From NCBI GenBank assembly GCA_022750195.1, contig JAKIWE010000004.1:1-64000 (forward strand): DNA of 64,000 nucleotides, given 5' to 3'. A model generated the notes under the pieces. It did not search any database. It saw nothing but the letters and a program-made list of their open reading frames with translations, and was not told the origin of the DNA. Positions 27,256 to 34,409 of this stretch are shown here, piece by piece. Each line of letters starts with the position of its first letter. Position 1 is the first letter of the stretch. Origin of the DNA: Thermoplasmata archaeon (GTDB lineage: Archaea; Thermoplasmatota; Thermoplasmata; Lutacidiplasmatales; UBA184). Both the position numbers and the translations under genes were made by a program.

Positions 27256-28094
27256 GGCGCGATCACCTCCTTCGGTTCGGCCGGCGCGAACGCCTCGAGC
27301 CCGACCTGGTGCGGCCCGCGGGTGACCAAGGTGAGCCGGGCGCCGTCGCGGAACGCGGTGAGCTCGAGCGCGCGGTCGCTCGCCTCCACGCGGACCATGT
27401 CGAAGAGCCGGGGCCCGCAGTCGGCGAGCCCCGGGAACCCGGCGAGGCCGTGGGGGAGCGTGAGCAGGAGCGGCCGCCGGCTGGTGCGCAGCAGCTCCTG
27501 CAGCGTCGCGGCGACGTGGCGGAGCAGCGGGGTCCGCTCCTCGGCGGGGAGCTCCTCGGCGTTATCGAAGAGCGTCGGCAGGTCGTGGCCGATGAGCAGC
27601 GAGGCGGGGACGCGCCGCACCTCCTTCGCCCAGCCGTCGACGAGGGCGACCAGCTGGTAGGCGGTGAACGCCCGGGCGAGGCGGATCCGGTCGAGGACCG
27701 CCTCCGGGTCGGTCCCGACGCCCCGGCCGGCTTCCGCGATCCGGTACGGATGGAACCGGTTCGCGCCTTCGATCAGGGAGAGCCGGCCGCCGGCGAGCGC
27801 GCTCCCCGCGTAGAGCAGCTCGAGCAGCGGCTCGAGCGCGGAGCTCGCGCCGACCCAGAGCGTCGCCTCGCCCGGGGCGAACCTCCGCTCGAGCCAGTCG
27901 AACAGCGGAGGGTGGGCCGGGAGCAGACGGCGGGTCGAGGGTCGGGCGGCGCGCGGCGTCGAGCGGCGGACGACCGGGGTCGACGAGGGCGCCGGCCGCG
28001 GGAACGGCGTCGGGATCGGCGTCGGGCCGACGTCCGGGAGCGACGGCGCGACGGCGTCGAGGCCGCCGGCTGACCGAGCGAACAAGGGAACCAC
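27207..28094 (-). CDS. RadA/RecA-like paralogue without Walker A (putative ImuA-like partner of PolB2)
   Basis: 295 aa, GTG start, with CTTAAG at 28121-28126 upstream. Residues 1-60 are Pro/Arg-rich and look disordered. From 62 the RecA fold is recognisable: the Walker A position reads LWVGASSALEPLLELL (no GxxxxGKT). After it come RLSLIEGANRFHPYRIAEAG and DPEAVLDRIRLARAFTAYQL, which match the RadA/RadB segment xxTEGxFRPERIxxIAE...LDxVxxARAF. The Walker B-side strand (PLLLTLPHGL) lacks a clear acidic end. ATP hydrolysis is therefore unlikely. First gene of the operon with the small helical protein and PolB2; an inactive RecA-like protein beside a damage polymerase parallels bacterial ImuA. Confidence 0.75.
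   Translation of the reverse strand: MVPLFARSAGGLDAVAPSLPDVGPTPIPTPFPRPAPSSTPVVRRSTPRAARPSTRRLLPAHPPLFDWLERRFAPGEATLWVGASSALEPLLELLYAGSALAGGRLSLIEGANRFHPYRIAEAGRGVGTDPEAVLDRIRLARAFTAYQLVALVDGWAKEVRRVPASLLIGHDLPTLFDNAEELPAEERTPLLRHVAATLQELLRTSRRPLLLTLPHGLAGFPGLADCGPRLFDMVRVEASDRALELTAFRDGARLTLVTRGPHQVGLEAFAPAEPKEVIAPWGAPRRPTARRSRSG
27261..27272 (-). promoter_or_regulatory. Full-length Shine-Dalgarno sequence before the small helical protein
   Basis: AAGGAGGTGATC, the full complement of a canonical 16S rRNA 3' end, with 5-nt-plus spacing to the ATG at 27255. It lies inside the RadA-like coding sequence. Most neighbours lack such a site, so this internal gene relies on SD-driven initiation. Confidence 0.75.
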
Positions 28095-28120
28095 CCGGCC
28101 GTTCGAGCGCGGGGACGATG

Positions 28121-28126
28121 CTTAAG
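28121..28126 (-). promoter_or_regulatory. TATA-like box of the RadA-like/PolB2 operon
   Basis: CTTAAG about 30 nt before the GTG at 28094; the only AT-rich hexamer between the operon and the zinc-ribbon gene upstream. Confidence 0.5.
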
Positions 28127-28143
28127 CCGGTGACCGGAGGGTA

Positions 28144-28171
28144 GGAAACGGGCCGAAGGCTCGGCGTTTCC
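28144..28171. repeat. Strong inverted repeat / hairpin just upstream of the PolB2 operon promoter
   Basis: GGAAACG-GG-CCGA-AGGC-TCGG-CGTTTCC: 11 paired bases with a 2-nt bulge and a 4-nt loop. It lies about 20 nt upstream of the operon's TATA box and about 110 nt past the stop of the zinc-ribbon gene. It could be an operator or upstream element for the damage operon, or an RNA hairpin at the 3' end of the zinc-ribbon mRNA. Confidence 0.55.
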
Positions 28172-28201
28172 GTCCGGCGGCGGAGCGGCGGCGACCCGTG
28201 C

Positions 28202-28240
28202 GTGCACCGTGGAGGAGGCACGGCGAGTGGGTGCACCGTG
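28202..28240. repeat. Pair of 10-bp direct repeats
   Basis: GTGCACCGTG occurs at 28202-28211 and again at 28231-28240, 29 nt apart start to start. GTGCAC is itself palindromic. It lies in the interval between the zinc-ribbon gene and the PolB2 operon promoter, so it may be a repeated binding site. Confidence 0.35.
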
Positions 28241-28278
28241 AGCTCGTTCGGGAGGTTCGTAACTCGTCGGCCGCCGGT

Positions 28279-28503
28279 TCACTCGGTCTGGAGCTTCTCG
28301 AGCGCCTCGGTGTCGGCCAGGTAGAGCTCGGTGTGGCCGCACTTCCGGCAGACGTGGGCCTCGAAGCGGCCGACCGAGGAGATCTGGCCCCAGCGCAGCG
28401 CGAGGAACGTAGCGCCGGACATGCCCCCTCCGGTCATGACCCGATTGACCCGGCGGACGTCCTCGTTACCGCAAACACTGCAGGCACGAACGGTCGCTGG
28501 CAT
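28279..28503 (-). CDS. Small zinc-ribbon protein
   Basis: 74 aa, ATG start, with a CTTTTAGG box at 28524-28531, 25 nt upstream. Two knuckles, CSVCGNED and CRKCGHTELYL, are separated by a Gly-rich linker (VMTGGGMSGATFL). This is the layout of archaeal nucleic-acid-binding Zn-ribbon proteins of unknown function. It has its own promoter and is same-strand with the PolB2 operon. Confidence 0.85.
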   Translation of the reverse strand: MPATVRACSVCGNEDVRRVNRVMTGGGMSGATFLALRWGQISSVGRFEAHVCRKCGHTELYLADTEALEKLQTE

Positions 28504-28733
28504 GAGAGGCGGCTCGAAAGCTGCCTAAAAGAATGGTCGGTCACCCTCCATAAAAGGGTGGGTAAGGAGCGGCGGTGCCGCACCCCCCCTTCGCCCGTCG
28601 GTGGCCGCCCCCCTTGGGACGGGAGAAGCTCCCTCTGGTCCGCTCCGGTGCCACCGGGCCCTGGGCTCGCGAGCGACGACCCGCGGTGGCCTCGCCCCCG
28701 GGCTAGAACGGGGGCTGTCCCGTAAGTTCCGTG

Positions 28734-29699
28734 CTATACGTATGGGTGCGGACGGACGCCCCGGATCTCGTCGGCGGTGGCCGTCCAGACGAACGGTCGC
28801 GGAGACCCCCGTGTCCCCCGGAAGTGCTCCCGGAGGGCGTTCTGGAGGCGGTGGGGGTTGGCGAGACCGCTCGGGGTCGTCCGCCTCCGAGCGAACCCCT
28901 CGATGAGGTTGTCGAAGAAGTCGTGGCCGCCGTGCTCCGCCGGGAGGGCATGAAGGTGAAACCTCGGATGGAGGGTCAGCCAGCGCTGGACCGGCGCGGG
29001 TACCGGCGTCGACCGGCGCTCGATCACGAGGTGGACGTCGAGGGCGTGCGGGGTCTCGCGGTCGGCCACCTTCAGGAACGCGAGGAGCTGCGCGGCCCGG
29101 TCCGGCGGTCGTTCGGCGGGTGGACGCCGCCGGGAGTGCGCCGGAAGCGCCGAGAAGGTCAAACGCTCGTCCGCGGAGAAGGCGACCACCCGCTCGAACA
29201 GGCTCAGGTAGACCCCGACCAGGTCGGTGACGCGTCCCACGAACCCGAGTCCCTGGTCGGGGGGTCCCGGGCGGGGACGTCGACGGGGGTCGATCCCGCG
29301 CGCCTTCCAGATGCGCTGCACGGTCGATTTGCTCAGCCCGAGCTCGCGGGCGAGGCTCCGCGTGGACCAGCGGACCGCGTCGGTCGGCGCCCTGGCGAAC
29401 GTTGCGCGGACGGCGGCCTCGACCTGGCTGGGGGGGATGGTCGGGGGCCGTCCCAGGCGGGGCGCATCCTTCGCGATCCCGGCGACGCCGTGAACCAGGA
29501 ACCGTTGCCGCCACCGCGCCACGGTGGCCGGGACCGTCCCGAACTCGCGGGCGATCTCGCGATTGGTGGCCCCCCGAGCCGCACGGAGGACCATGCGGGC
29601 CCGGAGGGCGACCCGAGGCGAGACGGTACGACCCTCGGCGATCCGAAGCAGCCGGTATCGGTCGTTGCGATGGAGCTTGACGGTGGGGGCGCGGCGCAT
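28734..29699 (-). mobile_element. IS630-like transposase gene, catalytic motifs diverged
   Basis: 321 aa. The N-terminal HTH region has ARMVLRAARGATNREIAREFG and VARWRQRFLVHGVAGI; a second HTH-like part has TRSLARELGLSKSTVQRIWKARGIDP. The IS630-type catalytic core follows: GVYLSLFERVVAFSADER (family VDEK region), LDVHLVIERRSTPVPAPVQ (family LxLDNxxxHK) and NLIEGFARR (family NxxE). The second catalytic Asp-Asn reads Glu-Arg and the partner His is missing, so activity is doubtful. I could not find matching terminal inverted repeats or a clear TA duplication at either side; element ends are therefore not given. The frame itself is intact. Confidence 0.85.
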
Positions 29700-29899
29700 G
29701 ACGCCCCATGGGAGGCGGAGAATAAAGCCTAGTATTATTGGGCCACTACCGAGGGTTTATCAGGCCGAAGCGGCCCGGGCCGCTCCGTGAGGGCCCGAAG
29801 AGCAGACGCTACCGAGGAGGCCGGCCTCGGCCCCGCGGTCGATGCCCCCGAGCCGACGCCATCGAGCCGCTCGGACCTCACCGGAAGTGGGTGACCTCG

Positions 29900-30844
29900 A
29901 TGGATCCGCTCAGCGGCATCTGGCTCGCTCTCGTCGCGCTCTGCGCGGCGATCGTCAACGGCGCCGTGGGCTACGGCTTCTCGTCGACCATCACACCGAT
30001 CGCGATCCTGTGGTACTCGAACAAGGTCCTCAACCCCGCTCTCGTCGTCGTCGAGGTCGTCGTGAACTCAGTGCTGCTGTGGCGCGAGCGGCGGTTCATC
30101 GGCCGGACCTGGGTTCGCGCGCGGCCCGTGGTGTTCACGCTGTTCCCCGGGGTCGTGCTCGGCACTGTGGGACTGACCTATCTGGCCGTGAACGACGTGA
30201 AGGTCGTGGTCTATGCGGTGCTGCTCCCGCTCGTCGCCCTCCAGATCTACGGCTTCACCCGCCCCTTCCGCAACGAGGTGCGTGGGTCGGCGTCCATTGG
30301 GCCGGGGATCGGGTTCCTGTACTCCCTGACGACGATCTCCGGGCCCCCTCTCGCCCTCTTCCTCCGGAACCAGGGACTGACCAAGGACGAGTTCCGCGCG
30401 ACGATCGCCCAGATCCGGGTCGCGGAGTCGAGCATGACCCTCGGGGTCTACGCAGCGTTCACCGAGCTCTTCGGGGCGAAGTTGATCTCCCTCCCCTCCC
30501 TCGGTCTCCTCCCCTACCTCGCGATTCCGGTGCTCGTCGGGGTTCCCGTCGGCGTCCTCCTCGTCCGATCGCTCACGCCGGAGTTCTTCCGACGCTTCGT
30601 CATGACGGTCGACGCGATCTTTGTCTCCTACGGGTTTTCGGTCGTGCTGGTGTCGCTGAAGTGGCTCTCGAAGACCGGCAGCTACGTGCTCCTCAGCGCG
30701 CTGTTCGCGGGCGTGGCCGTCCTCTCCTACTTCGGGCTTCGTCGGGTCCGTGTCCTCGACGCCACCGGACCCGTGCGAGGCCCTACCGCCGGGTTCCTCG
30801 CCTCCGACGCCGGCCCGCCGCCGCCCCCCTCCGACCCCTCCTAG
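29900..30844 (+). CDS. TauE/SafE-family membrane transporter
   Basis: 314 aa from ATG 29900 (GTG 29891 in frame is an alternative). About eight hydrophobic segments in two halves, with GIWLALVALCAAIVNGAVGYGFSS at the start: the N-G-x-x-G-x-G-x-x motif of the TauE/SafE sulfite exporter family. The second repeat has GFLYSLTTISGPPLALFLRNQG. Family members export sulfite, sulfoacetate or similar anions. The interval back to the transposase (200 nt) holds AT-rich patches (TATTATT near 29733, GTTTATC near 29756), so a long leader is possible. The C-terminal 25 residues are Pro-rich and cytoplasmic. Confidence 0.88.
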   Translation: MDPLSGIWLALVALCAAIVNGAVGYGFSSTITPIAILWYSNKVLNPALVVVEVVVNSVLLWRERRFIGRTWVRARPVVFTLFPGVVLGTVGLTYLAVNDVKVVVYAVLLPLVALQIYGFTRPFRNEVRGSASIGPGIGFLYSLTTISGPPLALFLRNQGLTKDEFRATIAQIRVAESSMTLGVYAAFTELFGAKLISLPSLGLLPYLAIPVLVGVPVGVLLVRSLTPEFFRRFVMTVDAIFVSYGFSVVLVSLKWLSKTGSYVLLSALFAGVAVLSYFGLRRVRVLDATGPVRGPTAGFLASDAGPPPPPSDPS

Positions 30845-30875
30845 GCCCCGGGTGGCCGGTCGGAGGTGTCGGCAT

Positions 30876-31817
30876 CTAGGTCGCCGCTGTGGGTCGGCGC
30901 GGCTCCTCCCGGGCCGTTTCCGCCACCGCGCGCCCCGGAGCGGCGCCTCCCGACCGAGCGGCCGCGGACATCCCGCGTCGGAGCAGGAACACGGCCTCCA
31001 CCAGCATCACGGCCAGCGTGGTGGACGCGAAGGGCAATGCGTCCGGAGCGACCGGCAGCTCCAGGACCGAGAGGGCACCGGCGACGGCCATCGCGAGGAA
31101 CGCGGCCCCGATCCCGATCGCGAGACGGAGCTCCGAGACGGATCCGGCGCCACTCCGCGCGAGTCCCTCGAGCAGGAGGACGAGGGCGACGCCCATCACG
31201 GCCCCCATCGCCACCGCCGCGAGCATCGGCGAGACGGCGAACCACGGTGCCACGGCCATCGTCGCCGTCAGGCCCCCCAACGCCCGTCGCTCGAACCGGC
31301 TCAGGGGCACCCAGAGGAGCAGGGCGGCCATCGTGCCGATCATCGGCACAACGAACCAGAGCGAGTTGACCGAATGGCCGAGGAGCGCGCCGTACGACGT
31401 CGCAGGGCCCCCGCCTATGACCGTGTACGCGATCGCCATGAACAGCTCGTTGGCTACGAGGGCGCCCGCCAGCAGCAGCGGCCAGTACCCCCCTCCCTCG
31501 GGCAGTCGCTTCTCCTCCGCCCGGTACAGCGCGGCGATCATCCAGAGGAACGGGGCCGGCATCGGGATCATCATGAGCTGAGTGACGAGGATCCACGAGT
31601 AGAGACTCGGGGCCACGACCGCCCACGGGAGGCCGAGCCAGAACAGCGACGAGGCGACCAGGACGTAGCCGGAGAGGAAGGCGTGGCCGAGCGTCGGCCG
31701 GCCCCCCGGTCGAGGCAGGACGAGGAGAAGGACGAGGACATCGAGCGCCACCATCGCCGCCGCCACCAGGGCGAACGCCAGCAGCTCGAGGGGGGGAGGC
31801 CCTAGCAGGCCGTCCAC
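30876..31817 (-). CDS. Polytopic membrane protein sharing a module with the NapH-like protein
   Basis: 313 aa, GTG start, about eight transmembrane segments and an Arg-rich C-terminal tail. Residues 121-127 (VANELFM) and 151-159 (NSLWFVVPM) repeat the two signature stretches found twice in the neighbouring 701-aa ferredoxin protein (VNELLMG...NSPWFLFPM and VGELFMG...NGFWF). The two therefore share a duplicated membrane module. No Cys cluster, so it would be a membrane partner rather than an electron carrier. No named family recognised. The start and promoter are uncertain; the divergent interval 31818-32031 serves it and the small zinc-ribbon gene. Confidence 0.8.
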   Translation of the reverse strand: MDGLLGPPPLELLAFALVAAAMVALDVLVLLLVLPRPGGRPTLGHAFLSGYVLVASSLFWLGLPWAVVAPSLYSWILVTQLMMIPMPAPFLWMIAALYRAEEKRLPEGGGYWPLLLAGALVANELFMAIAYTVIGGGPATSYGALLGHSVNSLWFVVPMIGTMAALLLWVPLSRFERRALGGLTATMAVAPWFAVSPMLAAVAMGAVMGVALVLLLEGLARSGAGSVSELRLAIGIGAAFLAMAVAGALSVLELPVAPDALPFASTTLAVMLVEAVFLLRRGMSAAARSGGAAPGRAVAETAREEPRRPTAAT

Positions 31818-32031
31818 GGTAGCTGTGCTCCCGGAAGGGGCGCGTCCGACGCCACGAACGACCCGCCGCCCGCCACGGTGTGCGGAGGGGTCGGGTGGTT
31901 CAAGTCGCCTCGGTACGAGCCCGACGAGCAGATGCGGCGCGCCCCTACGGGCTTCCCCTCGACGGCCGGGGCAACTGCCCAGCCTTTATGCCACCGGAAT
32001 CGCTCGTACGGTCCGTCCTCCGATTCCTCTC

Positions 32032-32235
32032 ATGCCCGATTGTCCGAAATGCGGGAAGCCGATGACGCCCGGCTACCTCGGCTCCGAAAGTCTCGTCGAG
32101 GGGTCGAAGTGGTTCCTGGAACGGACCCGACTCGCGTTCGGCGGCGAGGAGATCGCCAAGCCGAACTCCTTCGGCATGGTGTACATGGAAGGCTTTCGGT
32201 GCCGGACCTGTCGGCTCCTTCACCTCGCCTACTAG
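32032..32235 (+). CDS. Small zinc-ribbon protein (DUF6487-like)
   Basis: 67 aa from ATG 32032. MPDCPKCGKPM at the N-terminus and RCRTCRLLHLAY at the C-terminus supply two CxxC pairs. The linker GYLGSESLVEGSKWFLERT is typical of the PF20097-type C-P-x-C-G-x-x-M family. Upstream AT-rich CCTTTATG near 31983-31990 could be its TATA box with a 20-nt leader. An earlier in-frame start at 31825 would only read low-complexity sequence. Confidence 0.82.
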   Translation: MPDCPKCGKPMTPGYLGSESLVEGSKWFLERTRLAFGGEEIAKPNSFGMVYMEGFRCRTCRLLHLAY

Positions 32236-32291
32236 CGCACCCGGCGCCGAACGGGCGGCCCGACTCGGGAAAGCTCGCACGAGCGGGGGGG

Positions 32292-34397
32292 CTACGGTCG
32301 CGGAGCGGCCGCCGTTGGGGTCGGCCCGGCGAGGGGTTGGGCGGTCGCCCGGAGCATCGGCAGTCGTTGTTCGAACGGGGGTTCCCTCCGCTTCGCCCAT
32401 CGTTGGGCGATCCAGTGACGCACGTCGTGAATGTACAGGTTGCCGTACGGGCAGGCGTCGACGCAGCTCCCGACCCCGCAGCACTTCGAGCTCCGGAACT
32501 CGCCGTACTGGCGGAAATGGCCGGGCATGTCGACCAGTCCGACCGGGCACTTCTTCGCGCAGTCGAGCGTCGTGCACCGCTGGCAGACGGCCCGGTCACG
32601 GACCTTGAGCTTGAAGAATCCGAGGCGGCCGAACGCGGCCGCGATCGTCCCGGTGTAACACCAGCCCATGGTGACGCAGTTGAAGTTCCCGGTGTACGGG
32701 ATCGTGACGAAGAGGAGGAACCAGAGGACGCCGAAGGAGAGCGCGAAGAAGAAGACGCTCGGGTCGGCGCCGAGGAAGCTCACCGAGATCCGACCGGACT
32801 GGTCGAGGAAGGAGAGGGAGGAGACTGCGACGAGGGAGGCCATGGTGACCCCCGTGGTCGCGGAGTACAGCTTGGAAAACCGGCTGCCGAGGTACTTGTG
32901 CGCCACCGGCGACGAGCGGTTGAACGAGCTCATCGCGTCGATCGTCGTCCCCTGGTACATCAGCGGCGCCGTGCAGAACACCGAGCAGACCACGCGCCTC
33001 CCGAACAGGACCGAGAGGGATCCGGTGATCGCGTAGCTCAGGAAGATCACGAGGAAGAGGCTGGGCACGATGGGGGCCGAGCCGAGGCCCATGCTCCAGC
33101 CGAGGACCGGGACCGAGCTGCCGCTCGGTGCGTTCGGGAACAGCGCGGGGTAGTAGACGCTCGGAAAGAACGTCGCGAACAGCGCATACGACCCCATCAT
33201 GAGGCCCATCCGGATCTTGTTCTCTCGCGACCGGGTCTCGCGGAACTTGAAGGCGACGAGGGTCCCCATCTCGAGCCCCATCATGGCGAGGAACCACGTC
33301 GAGCCGGCGACGGCGGCGACGAACCAGAACCCGTTGTACAGGGCGTTGTACGCGATCGTCCCAACGTCCCCGGCGACCGGCAGCGAGGGGAAGGCGCCCC
33401 CGTACACCGTTGGCTCGATCGCGAGGTCGAGGACCGCCCCCATGAACAGCTCGCCGACGAAGATCGCCGCGAGCACGCCGAACGTCCAGCCGGGCCGGAG
33501 CTGCCAGGGGAGCCCGGGGCCGTCGGAAAATCGTTCGGGGCGGACGACGGCGTCGAAGAACAGCGCCATCTCGAGCAGGACCGACGCCGCGAACAGCAGT
33601 CCGTCGCCGTAGACGAGCCAGGTGTAGAGCCCGGCCATCATGACGGCGTAGATCGCCATCAGGCCGAGGAAGTAGCCGGAGGTGACGGGCGCGAGCTGGC
33701 GATGGCGGTAGAGGAACTCCATGACGAAGATGATGACCCCGATCATCCCCGCACCGGAGAGCCCGACGACCAGCGACACGCCAGTCGTGGAGGCGAACGC
33801 TGGCGGCGAGAGGAACATGACCGCCGCCTGCGCGAGGAGAAGGCCGACGAACGGCCGTGGGAGGGCTCCTCTCAGGAGGTAGGCGGTCAGGCCCATTTCG
33901 AGGGCCATCGGGAAGAGGAACCACGGGGAGTTGACGCCCAGCACCAGCAGCGCCGCCGCCGAGCTGGCGGCGCTGGGGGTGAGGACGCCGGTCGCCAACT
34001 GGAAGAGCCAACCCATCAGCAGCTCGTTGACGACCACGAATCCGAGTACCGCCAGACCGAACACGCCTCGACGGGCCACGAGCGCCGGCCGGTACGCTTC
34101 GCCGCGCTGCGCCTGCTCCCGCGCGTCGATCAGGAAGACCCGGAAGACCGGAAAGACACTGACCGACATCGCGGCGCTCGCCAGCCAGAGGCCGTCGACC
34201 AAGCCGGTCGTTCCGGGGCGCACCAGGTAGACCAGCGCGCCCCCGAGCATCGCGGTCATCATCGCCAGCAGGAACAGGACCACGCTGGCGGCCGTACGGC
34301 GACGCGCCTCGGCGGCCCACTTGATCAGAACGGCGGTGATCGAGGCCATCGCCCCCGCGAGGACGATGAGCAGTCCGAGGCCCCAATCGATCATCAT
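32292..34397 (-). CDS. Polytopic membrane ferredoxin, NapH/NosR-like C-terminus fused to duplicated membrane modules
   Basis: 701 aa, ATG start 12 nt after the stop of the upstream gene. Residues 1-400 contain about ten transmembrane helices in two related modules: VNELLMG (123-129) with NSPWFLFPMALEM (156-168), and VGELFMG (314-320) with NGFWF (355-359). Residues 440-600 resemble NapH/NosR-type proteins: RRVVCSVFCTAPLMYQG (C471, C475) and NCVTMGWCYTG (C574, C580). The end is a bacterial-ferredoxin-like 2[4Fe-4S] domain with CQRCTTLDCAKKCPVG (605-618) and CCGVGSCVDACPYG (639-652). It should pass electrons across or along the membrane. Partner oxidoreductase not evident. The fusion of the N-terminal modules to NapH is unfamiliar to me. 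Confidence 0.85.
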   Translation of the reverse strand: MMIDWGLGLLIVLAGAMASITAVLIKWAAEARRRTAASVVLFLLAMMTAMLGGALVYLVRPGTTGLVDGLWLASAAMSVSVFPVFRVFLIDAREQAQRGEAYRPALVARRGVFGLAVLGFVVVNELLMGWLFQLATGVLTPSAASSAAALLVLGVNSPWFLFPMALEMGLTAYLLRGALPRPFVGLLLAQAAVMFLSPPAFASTTGVSLVVGLSGAGMIGVIIFVMEFLYRHRQLAPVTSGYFLGLMAIYAVMMAGLYTWLVYGDGLLFAASVLLEMALFFDAVVRPERFSDGPGLPWQLRPGWTFGVLAAIFVGELFMGAVLDLAIEPTVYGGAFPSLPVAGDVGTIAYNALYNGFWFVAAVAGSTWFLAMMGLEMGTLVAFKFRETRSRENKIRMGLMMGSYALFATFFPSVYYPALFPNAPSGSSVPVLGWSMGLGSAPIVPSLFLVIFLSYAITGSLSVLFGRRVVCSVFCTAPLMYQGTTIDAMSSFNRSSPVAHKYLGSRFSKLYSATTGVTMASLVAVSSLSFLDQSGRISVSFLGADPSVFFFALSFGVLWFLLFVTIPYTGNFNCVTMGWCYTGTIAAAFGRLGFFKLKVRDRAVCQRCTTLDCAKKCPVGLVDMPGHFRQYGEFRSSKCCGVGSCVDACPYGNLYIHDVRHWIAQRWAKRREPPFEQRLPMLRATAQPLAGPTPTAAAPRP

Positions 34398-34409
34398 CCG
34401 CCCTCCGGG

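Noticed and set aside
28700-29760. Terminal inverted repeats of the IS630-like element
   Set aside because: Sequences on both sides of the transposase were compared by eye and no matching ends or TA duplication stood out, so element limits were not assigned.
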